Part shown: piece after piece, positions 14,148 through 21,229 of the stretch
How the letters are laid out: every line of letters begins with the position of its first letter
Position numbering within the stretch: the first letter of the stretch is position 1
Translations under genes and position numbers: made by a program
NCBI GenBank assembly: GCA_964651395.1
Contig: CAZYXZ010000039.1
Span: forward strand, 1-29,237
Origin: CAZYXZ01 sp964651395
Lineage (GTDB): Bacteria; Actinomycetota; Actinomycetes; BP-191
Length of the DNA: 29,237 nucleotides
Reading direction: 5' to 3'
Notes under the pieces: generated by a model
The model's input: the letters and a program-made list of their open reading frames with translations, nothing else
Database searches by the model: none
What the model was told of the DNA's origin: nothing

Positions 14148-15286
14148 CCCCGCCGAGCAAGACCACCCACGTCCCCCTCGAGGACCTGGCCGCCTACGCG
14201 GCCGGCGACTTGAGCGGTGCCGCGTCGGCCGCCGTCATGCGCCACGTCAACCGCTGTGACCTCTGCCAGGCCGACCTGCGCGCCATCGAGACCACGATGA
14301 GCGAGCTGGACGCCGTACCGGAGCTGGCCATCCCGCTACGCGCCGCCGTCGTCCTGAAGCGGGCGATCGCGCAGGAGCGCGGGCTCGTGGTGAGCACCCC
14401 CGCCGCGCCCCCCACGCCCGCGGTGCCGCCTGCCTCCGCCGCCCCCCCGACCCCCGCCCCGCCGGTACGGCCGGCGCCGCCGGTCCAGCCAACCCCGCCG
14501 ACGGTCGCCCCGCCCGAGACGCCGCCGACCGTCGTCGCTCCGGCCGCCGCCGCGCCGCCGGTTGCGCCACCGCCGGTTCAGCCGCCGGTGGTCCCGCCGC
14601 CGAGTACGCCGGTCGCGCCGCCCGGCCCGGCGGCACCCACGCCCCTCAACCCGATGATGCGGCCTCCGACCATCGAGCGACCGGAGATCACCGAGCTCTC
14701 CGCCGGCGCGGACATGAGCCTGGAGAAGCGGCGCAAGAGCAAGCTGCCGGCCCTGGTCGCCGTCGCGGCGACCCTCGTCGTCGGCGCCGGCGCAGCCGGT
14801 CTCTACCTCCAGCTGACGAAGGACGACGGCGGCGGGTCGACGCTGGCCGCCAGGGCGCCGGAGCCCAAGACGTTCACCTCCGGCGCGCAGTACTCACCGG
14901 AGAACGTGCGCACCTTCGTGCCCGGCCTGCTCACCGGCCAGGCGCCCCCGGCCGCCGAGGCCGCCAAGGACTCCGCCGCCGGCGTGACGACGATGCAGGC
15001 GTCGCCGGGCGACACCAGCGAGTTCGGGCCCACGATCGAGGCGCTGAAGACGCCGGAGAAGCTGCGCCAGTGCCTCGACAGCCTGACCGCCGAGCCCGGC
15101 CTGCCGGCCATCGCGATCGACTACGCGCATTTCCAGGACCCGACCGGGCAGCACACGGGACCGGCGCTGATCGTCGTCCTGGCGTTCAAGGACGACCCGA
15201 ACCAGGTGGACGTTTTCGTGGTCGGGCCGCGCTGCTCGCGCTCCGACGCCGACCTCTACTACTTCGAGCGGGTCTCCCGCTCCTGA
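14144..15286 (+). CDS. Zinc-finger anti-sigma factor for SigM, with long Pro-rich linker, 380 aa
   Basis: The N-terminal zinc-binding anti-sigma domain has the signature H34-x3-C38-x2-C41 (RHVNRCDLC). A Pro/Ala-rich stretch (~residues 84-185) lies on the cytoplasmic side, followed by a basic stop-transfer-like segment (LEKRRKSK), one membrane helix (~200-222, LPALVAVAATLVVGAGAAGL) and a 155-residue extracytoplasmic domain. It should hold SigM inactive at the membrane until released by a signal; the M. tuberculosis counterpart is Rv3912 (RsmA). A linker of ~100 residues between the zinc domain and the membrane is unusually long. The 3' end overlaps the opposing zinc-binding membrane protein gene by 28 bp. 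Confidence 0.88.
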   Translation: MTPPSKTTHVPLEDLAAYAAGDLSGAASAAVMRHVNRCDLCQADLRAIETTMSELDAVPELAIPLRAAVVLKRAIAQERGLVVSTPAAPPTPAVPPASAAPPTPAPPVRPAPPVQPTPPTVAPPETPPTVVAPAAAAPPVAPPPVQPPVVPPPSTPVAPPGPAAPTPLNPMMRPPTIERPEITELSAGADMSLEKRRKSKLPALVAVAATLVVGAGAAGLYLQLTKDDGGGSTLAARAPEPKTFTSGAQYSPENVRTFVPGLLTGQAPPAAEAAKDSAAGVTTMQASPGDTSEFGPTIEALKTPEKLRQCLDSLTAEPGLPAIAIDYAHFQDPTGQHTGPALIVVLAFKDDPNQVDVFVVGPRCSRSDADLYYFERVSRS

Positions 15287-15816
15287 CCGTCGTCGTCCGC
15301 CTTGACCTTCACGGTGCGCGGCGGGGCGGTCCACAGCCAGGCTCCCGCGGCTGCCGCCAGGTAGGGCAGCGGCTCGAGCCGCGTGGGCTCGCCGGGCACG
15401 AGGCGGAACGCCATCGCCGCGCCGAGCACCGCGTAGACCACGGCCACGATCCGCAGCGCCAGTCCGCGCGCCCGGCCGGCTCCGCGCTCGGCCGCCGCGC
15501 CGCAGACGATGCCGCCGATGAACGGCACGATCGTGCTGAACCACTTCACGTCGACGTACTCGGAGCCGATGGCGGCCGCGCCGAAGGCGGCCAGGTGCGC
15601 CAGGCAGGCGGCGCCCACGACGGCCCTCAGGTCGGGCTTCGGCCGCCGCTTGTCGGCGTCCGGCGCTCCCAGGCAGACCAGGCAGCCCCCGCCGGGCGCC
15701 TGCTCGGCATCGGCGAAGCAGCGCGCCCGGTGGCAGACCGGGCAGTCGTCGTACGCCGGGCGGCTGGGGTGGACGACGCAGCGAGAGTCGCCGACGCGCT
15801 CGACCTTGGGGGACAC
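15259..15816 (-). CDS. Zinc-ribbon/B-box-like membrane protein, 185 aa
   Basis: The N-terminus has a metal-binding arrangement: C13, H16, C25 and C28 (SRCVVHPSRPAYDDCPVCHR), with further Cys in RARCFADAEQ and GGGCLVCLG. Four hydrophobic segments follow (VVGAACLAHLAAFGAAAIG; TIVPFIGGIVCGAAAE; LRIVAVVYAVLGAAMAF; LPYLAAAAGAWLW), then a charged tail. The family is seen in many actinobacteria but I know of no assigned function. GTG 15816 has GATCAT six bases upstream (minus strand), an A2/T6 hexamer at the position of other leaderless -10s in this window. It diverges from trxB. Confidence 0.7.
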   Translation of the reverse strand: MSPKVERVGDSRCVVHPSRPAYDDCPVCHRARCFADAEQAPGGGCLVCLGAPDADKRRPKPDLRAVVGAACLAHLAAFGAAAIGSEYVDVKWFSTIVPFIGGIVCGAAAERGAGRARGLALRIVAVVYAVLGAAMAFRLVPGEPTRLEPLPYLAAAAGAWLWTAPPRTVKVKADDDGQERETRSK

Positions 15817-15819
15817 GCG

Positions 15820-15846
15820 GGGATGATCGCACCTCTAGCATCTGTT
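15820..15846 (+). promoter_or_regulatory. Near-match sigma-R-type promoter for trxB
   Basis: GGGAT (15820-15824), 19 bp, GTT (15844-15846) differs by one base from the GGAAT-N18/19-GTT consensus of the thiol-stress sigma factor SigR/SigH. The predicted start is about 40 bp before the trxB GTG. It overlaps the start region of the divergent membrane protein gene. Confidence 0.4.
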
Positions 15847-15893
15847 AGACGTGTGCTGAACACTTCATCTCGCGAACAAGGGGGCTCGACCAC

Positions 15894-16826
15894 GTGAGCA
15901 GCGACACCCACGAGGTCATCGTGGTGGGCTCCGGCCCGGCCGGTCTGACCGCGGCTCTCTACGCGGCGCGCGCGCAGCTCAAGCCTCTGGTCTTCGAGGG
16001 CATCGCGGCCGGCGGCCAGCTGATGCTGACCACCGAGGTGGAGAACTTCCCCGGCTTCCCCGACGGGATCATGGGCCCGGAGCTGATGGGCGGCATGCGC
16101 AAGCAGGCGGCCCGCTTCGGCGCCGAGCTGACCACCGACGACGTCACCGAGATGGACCTCACGGGGCCGGTGAAGCGGGTCCGGGTCGGCAGCACGGAGT
16201 ACGCCGCCCACGCGGTGATCCTCGCCATGGGCGCGCGCGCCAACTGGCTCGGGCTGCCGCACGAGCAGCGGCTGATCGGGCGCGGCGTCTCCTCCTGCGC
16301 GACCTGCGACGGCTTCTTCTTCCGCGACCACGACATCGTCGTGGTCGGCGGCGGCGACTCCGCGATGGAGGAGGCCACCTTCCTGACGCGCTTCGCGAAG
16401 TCGGTCACCGTCGTGCACCGTCGCAGCGAGCTGCGCGCCAGCAAGATCATGGCCGAGCGGGCGATGAACGACCCGAAGATCACCTTCGCCTTCGACAGCG
16501 TCGTGTCCGACGTGCACGGCGACGAGAGCGTCACCGGGGTCGAGCTCACCAACGTCGACAGCGGCGAGAAGACGAGCCTGCCGGTCACCGGGCTGTTCGT
16601 CGCGATCGGGCACACGCCCAACTCCGAGCTGGTGCGCGGCCAGGTCGACCTCGACGAGTCCGGGTACGTCGTCGTCACGGCGCCCGGGACGCACACCAAC
16701 CTGGCCGGCGTCTTCGCCTGCGGCGACCTGGTCGACCACACGTACCGGCAGGCGGTCACCGCGGCCGGCACCGGCTGTGCCGCCAGCCTCGACGCCGAGC
16801 GCTACCTCGCCGCGCTGGGCGTGTAG
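15894..16826 (+). CDS. trxB: Thioredoxin reductase, 310 aa
   Basis: This is an FAD/NADPH enzyme that reduces thioredoxin. The FAD-binding motif is VVGSGPAGLTAALYAARA (~residues 10-27), the redox-active pair is C135-A-T-C138 (SSCATCDGFFF), the NADPH Rossmann motif is IVVVGGGDSAMEEATFL (~148-164), and the C-terminal FAD motif is GVFACGDLVDHTYRQA. Length and Cys spacing are those of the bacterial low-molecular-weight class. GTG 15894 follows AAGGGGG by nine bases. The stop TAG is immediately adjacent to the stop of a gene on the other strand (TAG-CTA). Confidence 0.97.
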   Translation: MSSDTHEVIVVGSGPAGLTAALYAARAQLKPLVFEGIAAGGQLMLTTEVENFPGFPDGIMGPELMGGMRKQAARFGAELTTDDVTEMDLTGPVKRVRVGSTEYAAHAVILAMGARANWLGLPHEQRLIGRGVSSCATCDGFFFRDHDIVVVGGGDSAMEEATFLTRFAKSVTVVHRRSELRASKIMAERAMNDPKITFAFDSVVSDVHGDESVTGVELTNVDSGEKTSLPVTGLFVAIGHTPNSELVRGQVDLDESGYVVVTAPGTHTNLAGVFACGDLVDHTYRQAVTAAGTGCAASLDAERYLAALGV

Positions 16827-17201
16827 CTACTCGTCCCGGATGATCGGGGCGACCGGGAAGCGGGCCGCCGGCCGGTCCTCGGCCACGGCCGACTCCGGTG
16901 CCACCTGCGCGGCCGGCGGCACGGACTCCGGCGGCGCGGCTCGCTCGGCGCGGCGGCGCTCCGCCTTCGTCGGGAAACCGTCCCGGGCCCAGTCGTTGAA
17001 CCACAGCGCGACGAGGGTAGGGACCAGGGGCAGCAGGACCGTGAACAACGTCGAGGTGCCCAGTGACACGTCCGGAGCGTCCCCCGCCTTCAGCTCGCGC
17101 CCGGTCGCGGTCGCCACGACGAGCCCCAGCAGCGTGCTCCATCCGGCGTACGCCGCGACCCAGGCCATCACGGCCAGCGTGTAACGTCCCGGTCGACCCA
17201 C
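16827..17201 (-). CDS. Small two-helix membrane protein, unknown function, 124 aa
   Basis: Two membrane helices (about residues 8-30, LAVMAWVAAYAGWSTLLGLV, and 49-67, STLFTVLLPLVPTLVALWF) are followed by a charged and Pro/Ala-rich cytoplasmic tail (DGFPTKAERRRAERAAPPES). I do not recognise the family. It is encoded between trxB and trxA on the opposite strand, ending back-to-back with trxB. TAGACT lies seven bases before GTG 17201, so it is probably leaderless. Coding-type G/C bias is retained, supporting a real gene. Confidence 0.65.
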   Translation of the reverse strand: MGRPGRYTLAVMAWVAAYAGWSTLLGLVVATATGRELKAGDAPDVSLGTSTLFTVLLPLVPTLVALWFNDWARDGFPTKAERRRAERAAPPESVPPAAQVAPESAVAEDRPAARFPVAPIIRDE

Positions 17202-17214
17202 GCGGGTCAGTCTA
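17202..17214 (-). promoter_or_regulatory. Leaderless promoter -10 for the small membrane protein
   Basis: On the minus strand TAGACT (17214-17209) is seven bases before GTG 17201. It directly abuts the GGAAT -35 of the divergent trxA promoter, so binding at one should affect the other. Confidence 0.45.
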
Positions 17215-17215
17215 G

Positions 17216-17241
17216 GGAATCGCCAGGCGCGGTCCCGCGTT
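17216..17241 (+). promoter_or_regulatory. Consensus sigma-R/sigma-H-type promoter for trxA
   Basis: GGAAT (17216-17220), exactly 18 bp, GTT (17239-17241): a perfect copy of the Streptomyces SigR consensus GGAAT-N18-GTT. The expected start, about 17248, is roughly 30 bp before the trxA GTG. It implies induction by thiol (disulfide) stress through a SigR/RsrA-type system encoded elsewhere. Confidence 0.65.
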
Positions 17242-17277
17242 CAGCCAGCAGACCCGAACCCCGTCCGAGGAGAGCCA

Positions 17278-17601
17278 GTGGGAACCACGCGCATCGTGAC
17301 CGACGCCGACTTCAAGTCAGCGGTCCTGGACAGCACCAAGCCGGTGCTCGTGGACTTCTGGGCCGAGTGGTGCGGGCCGTGCAAGATGGTCGCCCCTGTC
17401 CTCGAGGAGATCGCCGCCGAGAACCCGGACAAGATCGAGGTCGTCAAGCTCAACATCGACGAGAACCCCGAGACCGCGCGCGCCTACCGGATCATGTCTA
17501 TCCCGACCATGTCGGTCTTCCAGAACGGCCAGATCGTGAAGACGATCGTCGGCGCCAAGCCGAAGACGGCACTTCTGCGCGACCTCGAGGGCATCCTCTA
17601 G
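17278..17601 (+). CDS. trxA: Thioredoxin, 107 aa
   Basis: The active site W31-C32-G-P-C35 lies in VDFWAEWCGPCK, with the cis-Pro of SIPTMSVF and the family's usual length. It reduces protein disulfides and is itself reduced by the trxB product. GTG 17278 follows GAGGAGA by about five bases. A sigma-R-type promoter precedes it. Unlike the usual adjacent trxB-trxA pair, it is separated from trxB by an antisense gene. Confidence 0.97.
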   Translation: MGTTRIVTDADFKSAVLDSTKPVLVDFWAEWCGPCKMVAPVLEEIAAENPDKIEVVKLNIDENPETARAYRIMSIPTMSVFQNGQIVKTIVGAKPKTALLRDLEGIL

Positions 17602-17637
17602 CGTCTGGCGGGCATAACTCCCGTCTATCGCGTGCCC

Positions 17638-17663
17638 GGCCGCACCACCTACGATCTGCGGCC
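17638..17663 (+). terminator. Hairpin between trxA and cwlM
   Basis: GGCCGCA (17638-17644) and TGCGGCC (17657-17663) form a perfect 7-bp stem around a 12-base loop. No T-run follows. It could end the stress-induced trxA transcript or be a site in the cwlM leader; its loop contains TACGAT, a possible -10. Confidence 0.35.
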
Positions 17664-17707
17664 CCAGCGCCTCGCGCCCGAACCGCCTACGTCCGGAGGA
17701 CCGCGCT

Positions 17708-18823
17708 GTGTCCGTGTACCGGCAGGGGGACAAGGGTCCGGCTGTCGCCGAGATCCGAGCCCGGCTGCGCGCGGTCGGCTTCCTCGGCCCGGACGGCAAC
17801 GGTGACGAGTTCGACGCGGAGTGTGACGAAGCGGTCCGCGCGTTCCAGCAGCGCCGCGGGCTGACTGTCGACGGATCGGTCGGCGCGCAGACCTACCGGG
17901 CGCTGGACGAGGCGCGCTGGTCGCTCGGCGACCGGCTGCTGCACTACCAGGTGGCCCATCCCTTCGTCGGTGACGACGTCGTCGCGCTGCAGGCGCGCCT
18001 GCTCGAGCTCGGCTTCGACGCCGGTCGCTGCGACGGCGTCTTCGGGCCGCTGACCGCGGCCGCGCTGCGCGAGTTCCAGCGCAACGTCGGTCTGCCGGAG
18101 GACGGCCTCTTCGGCCCGACCACGATCCGCGAGATGGAGCGGCTGCGTCGCTCCGTCGTCGGCGGCGCTCCGGCCGCCCTGCGGGAGCACGAGGCGCTGC
18201 ACCGCTCCGGGCCCACGTTCTCCGGCAAGTCCGTGATCGTCGACCCGGGGCACGGCGCGGACCAGGTCGGGCATCGGGTCGGCGAGCTGACCGAGGCCGC
18301 CATCGCGTACGACATCGCGTCGCGGCTCGAGGGGCGCATCGGCGCCGCGGGCGGCTACGCGTATCTGACCCGCTCCCCCGACGGCAACCCGCCCGACGAC
18401 GAGCGGGCCACCTTCGCCAACGCCGCGGAGGCCGACCTGTTCGTCTCGCTGCACGTCGACGGCGCCCCGTCACCGCGTTGCGAGGGCGTCGCGACGTACT
18501 TCTTCGGCGCCGGCCCGACCCGCTCGTCCGTCGTCGGCGAGCAGCTGGCCGAGCTGGTGCAGCGCGAGATCGTGGCCCGGACCGACCTGCTCGACGCGCG
18601 CACCCACGCCAAGAGCTGGGACCTGCTGCGCCTGACCCGCATGCCCGCCGTACGAGTGGAGATCGGCTACCTGACCAACGACCACGACCGCGCGCGGCTG
18701 GCCGAGCCGAGCTTCCGCGACACCGTCGCCGAGGCGATCTTCGCCGCCCTGCAGCGGCTCTACCTGTCCCCCGACGACGACCCCGGCACCGGCCAGCTCC
18801 GCCTCCCGGCTCTCGCCCACTGA
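17708..18823 (+). CDS. cwlM: CwlM-type N-acetylmuramoyl-L-alanine amidase homologue without signal peptide, 371 aa
   Basis: Two peptidoglycan-binding-1 repeats (~residues 8-70, AEIRARLRAVGFLGPDG; ~90-150, VALQARLLELGFDAGRCDGV) precede an Amidase_3 domain (~175-350). Its metal and catalytic positions appear intact: H182 (VDPGHG), E196, H249 (SLHVDGA) and E318 (VRVEIGYLTN). No signal peptide is present, so the protein should be cytoplasmic. In M. tuberculosis CwlM works there as a PknB-phosphorylated activator of MurA. The short tail holds one Thr (T361, DPGTGQLRLP), a possible counterpart of the phosphorylated tail. GTG 17708 has GGAGGA seven to eight bases upstream. Its position beside trxA matches Rv3915. 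Confidence 0.92.
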   Translation: MSVYRQGDKGPAVAEIRARLRAVGFLGPDGNGDEFDAECDEAVRAFQQRRGLTVDGSVGAQTYRALDEARWSLGDRLLHYQVAHPFVGDDVVALQARLLELGFDAGRCDGVFGPLTAAALREFQRNVGLPEDGLFGPTTIREMERLRRSVVGGAPAALREHEALHRSGPTFSGKSVIVDPGHGADQVGHRVGELTEAAIAYDIASRLEGRIGAAGGYAYLTRSPDGNPPDDERATFANAAEADLFVSLHVDGAPSPRCEGVATYFFGAGPTRSSVVGEQLAELVQREIVARTDLLDARTHAKSWDLLRLTRMPAVRVEIGYLTNDHDRARLAEPSFRDTVAEAIFAALQRLYLSPDDDPGTGQLRLPALAH

Positions 18824-18861
18824 AAAGACAAGAGCGCAGCTAGGGGCAACACCGCGAAAAC

Positions 18862-18914
18862 CGCGATCTTGAAGAGTTATTCGCTCTGAGCGCGCATAAG
18901 TCTTCAAGATCGCG
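18862..18914. repeat. Long palindromic repeat, copy A, between cwlM and the GNAT gene
   Basis: CGCGATCTTGAAGA (18862-18875) and TCTTCAAGATCGCG (18901-18914) are perfect 14-bp arms. Much of the 25-bp interior also pairs (GTTAT / ATAAG and CGC / GCG), leaving a TGA tip. The repeat fills the convergent gap, four bases from the GNAT stop and 38 from the cwlM stop. Its core is shared with copy B at 23375. Possible roles are a bidirectional terminator, an RNA-end stabiliser or a non-autonomous mobile repeat. Confidence 0.85.
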
Positions 18915-18917
18915 AAA

Positions 18918-19535
18918 TCAGACCGGACGCAGCGCGCTTTCGGGGGTCATGGAGCCCAAGAGGCGCTCCAGGGCGACCTCCACGTCCTCGCGCCAGCTGA
19001 CGACGCTCTTGAGCTCGAGGCGCAGGCGCGGGTAGCGGGCGTGCGGGCGGACGGTCTTGAAGCCGACGCCCAGCAGGTACTCCTCCGGCAGCACGCACGC
19101 CGCCGCCTGCCACTTCTTGTCGCCGAACGCCTCGATCGCCCGTACGCCGCGCCGGATCATGTCCTTGGCGACGGCCTGCACGAGCATCCGGCCCAGTCCC
19201 ATTCCCGCGAACTCGGGCAGCACGTGCCCGGTCATCAGCAGTACGGCGTCGGCGCTGATCGGCGACGTCGGGAAGGCCACCGAGCGCGGAACGTACGCCG
19301 GCGGGGCGAAGAGCACGTACCCGGCCGGTACGCCGTCGACGTAGACGACCTTGCCGCAGCTGCCCCACTCGAGCAGCGTCGCGGAGACCCATGCCTCCTT
19401 CTCGAACTCCGTGTCCCCGGCCTCCTCGGCGCGCGTGCGGGACACCGGGTCGAGCTCCCAGAAGACGCACTTGCGGCAGCGCCGCGGCAGGTCGTCGAGG
19501 TTGTCCAGCGTGATGCTGGCCACCCGGCGCGTCAC
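18918..19535 (-). CDS. GNAT-family N-acetyltransferase with N-terminal CxxC motif, 205 aa
   Basis: The acetyl-CoA loop is visible as PEFAGMGLGRMLVQAV (~residues 106-121), preceded by strand LLMTGHVLP. The N-terminus carries CRKCVFWEL (~residues 20-28), a Cys-x2-Cys followed by FWE that recurs in an actinobacterial subgroup of GNAT proteins; it could bind metal or be redox-sensitive. Substrate unknown. GTG 19535 has GAGGTGA five bases upstream, a strong ribosome binding site. It probably shares a transcript with the 57-residue membrane protein upstream. Confidence 0.82.
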   Translation of the reverse strand: MTRRVASITLDNLDDLPRRCRKCVFWELDPVSRTRAEEAGDTEFEKEAWVSATLLEWGSCGKVVYVDGVPAGYVLFAPPAYVPRSVAFPTSPISADAVLLMTGHVLPEFAGMGLGRMLVQAVAKDMIRRGVRAIEAFGDKKWQAAACVLPEEYLLGVGFKTVRPHARYPRLRLELKSVVSWREDVEVALERLLGSMTPESALRPV

Positions 19536-19560
19536 GGGTTCACCTCGACAGGCGCCGTCC

Positions 19561-19614
19561 TCACTGCCCCACCTCCGCCGGGGCCGTACTCACTGCCCCA
19601 CCTCCGCCGGGGCC
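19561..19614. repeat. Perfect tandem duplication of 25 bp
   Basis: The 25-bp block at 19561-19585 recurs identically at 19590-19614 with GTAC between. It begins TCACTGCCCCACC and ends GCCGGGGCC. The right copy is the 3' end of the small membrane protein gene (encoding its final residues and stop); the left copy lies just past the stop. Confidence 0.9.
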
Positions 19615-19763
19615 TCGCCGAACTCCTCCTGCGGCATCCGTACGGCGGCGTCCGCGCTCGAGTTGGCCGGCGCGCGGTCCGGGGTGCGCAGGAGCCCGCC
19701 GAGCCAGCCGGCGAGTGCGCCGAAGCCGAAGCCGAGCAGGATCTTGCGCACGGGGAAGCGCAT
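19590..19763 (-). CDS. 57-residue single-pass membrane protein
   Basis: The sequence begins MRFPVRKILLGFGFGALAGW, a basic start and one glycine-rich helix (residues ~7-25), followed by a short soluble tail (RTPDRAPANSSADAA, then EEFGEAPAEVGQ). It looks like a YtxH-type small membrane protein; function unknown. ATG 19763 has GAGAGA about six bases upstream. It is co-oriented with, and 54 bp from, the GNAT gene. The last codons lie within a tandemly duplicated 25-bp block. Confidence 0.6.
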   Translation of the reverse strand: MRFPVRKILLGFGFGALAGWLGGLLRTPDRAPANSSADAAVRMPQEEFGEAPAEVGQ

Positions 19764-19806
19764 GCGGCATCTCTCGTTAGGCCGAACGGGGGAAGGTCTG
19801 CTGCGA

Positions 19807-19835
19807 ATCGTAGGGCCGTCCGCCGCGTGCGAGAA
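19807..19835 (-). promoter_or_regulatory. Weak candidate promoter for the small membrane protein-GNAT pair
   Basis: On the minus strand: TTCTCG (19835-19830), 17 bp, TACGAT (19812-19807). The -10 is good; the -35 is poor. The leader would be ~43 nt. Confidence 0.3.
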
Positions 19836-19872
19836 GGCCCGAATTTCAGGGGTGACCGCTGCGCCGTGCCGG

Positions 19873-19884
19873 TAGCCTGGGTCG
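19873..19884 (+). promoter_or_regulatory. Leaderless promoter -10 for the aminotransferase gene
   Basis: TAGCCT (19873-19878) ends six bases before ATG 19885. No Shine-Dalgarno is present. GTGACC (19852-19857) is a possible but closely spaced -35. Confidence 0.5.
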
Positions 19885-21177
19885 ATGAGCGGCCATAGCC
19901 TCGACCCGTACGTCGAGCGGTACGCCGCGCGCACGGCCGGGATGACGGCGAGCGAGATCCGCGCCTTGTTCGCGGTCGCGTCCCGTCCCGAGGTGGTCTC
20001 GCTGGCCGGCGGCATGCCGTACACGAGCGCGCTGCCGCTCGACAACATCGCCGAGATGGTCGCGGGCTTCGTCGCCACGCGCGGCGCGCAGGCGCTGCAG
20101 TACTGCTCCGGCCAGGGCGACCAGGAGCTCCGCGAGCAGATCTGCACGGTCATGGCGCTGGAGGGCGTCCAGGGCTCCCCCGAGGACGTCGTCGTCACCG
20201 TCGGCTCGCAGCAGGCGCTCGACCTGGTCACCCGGATCTTCTGCGACCCCGGCGACGTCGTGCTGGCCGAGGCCCCGAGCTACGTCGGCGCGCTCGGCAC
20301 GTTCTCGGCGTACCAGGCGGAGGTCGTGCACGTCGCGATGGACGAGGCGGGGCTCGTCCCGAGCGCGTTCGAGGAGGCGATCCTCGCCTGCCAGCGCGCG
20401 GGCAAGCGCGTGAAGTTCCTCTACACGGTCCCGAACTTCCACAACCCGGCCGGCGTCTCGCTGTCCGCCCCGCGCCGCGACGAGGTGCTCGAGATCGCCG
20501 CCCGCCACGACGTGCTCGTGCTCGAGGACAACCCCTACGGCCTACTCGGCTTCGACGCCGAGCCGCAGCCGGCGATGCGCGCGCGCACCAGCGAGGGCGT
20601 GATCTACCTCGGCTCGTTCTCCAAGACCTTCGCGCCCGGGCTGCGGGTCGGCTGGGTGCTGGCGCCGCACGCCGTACGGGAGAAGCTCGTCCTCGCCTCG
20701 GAGGCCTCGATCCTCTGCCCGCCGATGTTCAGCCAGGCAGTCGTCACGGAGTACCTGCGCACGCAGCCGTGGCAGGAGCAGATCAAGGTGTTCCGCGAGA
20801 TCTACCGCGAGCGCCGCGACGCGCTTCTCGACTCCCTCGGCCAGCTGATGCCGGAGGGCACGACGTGGACCCGGCCCGCGGGCGGCTTCTACAGCTGGGT
20901 CACCCTGCCCGAGGGGATGGACGCCAAGGCGATGCTGCCGCGCGCGGTGCACGCCCGCGTCGCCTACGTCTCCGGCACCGCGTTCTACGCCGACGGCACC
21001 GGCCATCGCTCGCTGCGGCTGTCCTACTGCTACCCGGAGCCGGACCGGATCCGGGAGGGCGTACGCCGGCTGGCCGGCGTCATCGAGGAGGAGCAGGACC
21101 TGCGCGACACCTTCGGCGCGGCCACCGACCTGTCGATCAGCAAAGGCCCCTCCTCTCCCAGCCCGGACATGGCGTGA
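19885..21177 (+). CDS. PLP-dependent aminotransferase, MocR/ARO8/LysN-like class I fold, 430 aa
   Basis: This is a class I/II aminotransferase. Substrate-side N-terminus: VVSLAGGMP (~residues 37-45). Cofactor region: VTVGSQQALDLVTRIF. The PLP-binding residues are N in VPNFHNPAGVS, D/Y in LVLEDNPYGLL and the Schiff-base Lys K247 in SFSKTFAPGLRVGW. The C-terminal Arg is in RLSYCYPEPDRI. Closest in style to 2-aminoadipate/aromatic aminotransferases (LysN/ARO8 type) without a GntR DNA-binding domain. The amino-acid substrate cannot be fixed. ATG 19885 follows a leaderless -10. The C-terminus has a ~25-residue polar extension. The Ddl-family gene follows after 52 bp. Confidence 0.92.
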   Translation: MSGHSLDPYVERYAARTAGMTASEIRALFAVASRPEVVSLAGGMPYTSALPLDNIAEMVAGFVATRGAQALQYCSGQGDQELREQICTVMALEGVQGSPEDVVVTVGSQQALDLVTRIFCDPGDVVLAEAPSYVGALGTFSAYQAEVVHVAMDEAGLVPSAFEEAILACQRAGKRVKFLYTVPNFHNPAGVSLSAPRRDEVLEIAARHDVLVLEDNPYGLLGFDAEPQPAMRARTSEGVIYLGSFSKTFAPGLRVGWVLAPHAVREKLVLASEASILCPPMFSQAVVTEYLRTQPWQEQIKVFREIYRERRDALLDSLGQLMPEGTTWTRPAGGFYSWVTLPEGMDAKAMLPRAVHARVAYVSGTAFYADGTGHRSLRLSYCYPEPDRIREGVRRLAGVIEEEQDLRDTFGAATDLSISKGPSSPSPDMA

Positions 21178-21229
21178 GAGTTACCCCACGACGCTGCTCG
21201 CTGCGCTCGCACCGCCGCGGGGGCCCCGA

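Noticed and set aside
14400..14650. Repeat array or CRISPR in the CCGCC-rich stretch
   Set aside because: It is the codon repetition of the Pro-rich linker of the anti-sigma factor, with no fixed repeat unit or spacers.
16972..16986. Third parS-like site (GGGAAACCGTCCCGG)
   Set aside because: Only the GAAAC half is present; the left arm GTTTC is missing.
21185..21220. Regulatory repeat in GCTGCTCGCTGCGCTCGC
   Set aside because: Low-complexity GC-rich sequence common at actinobacterial gene borders; it has no clean symmetry and no second copy in the window.
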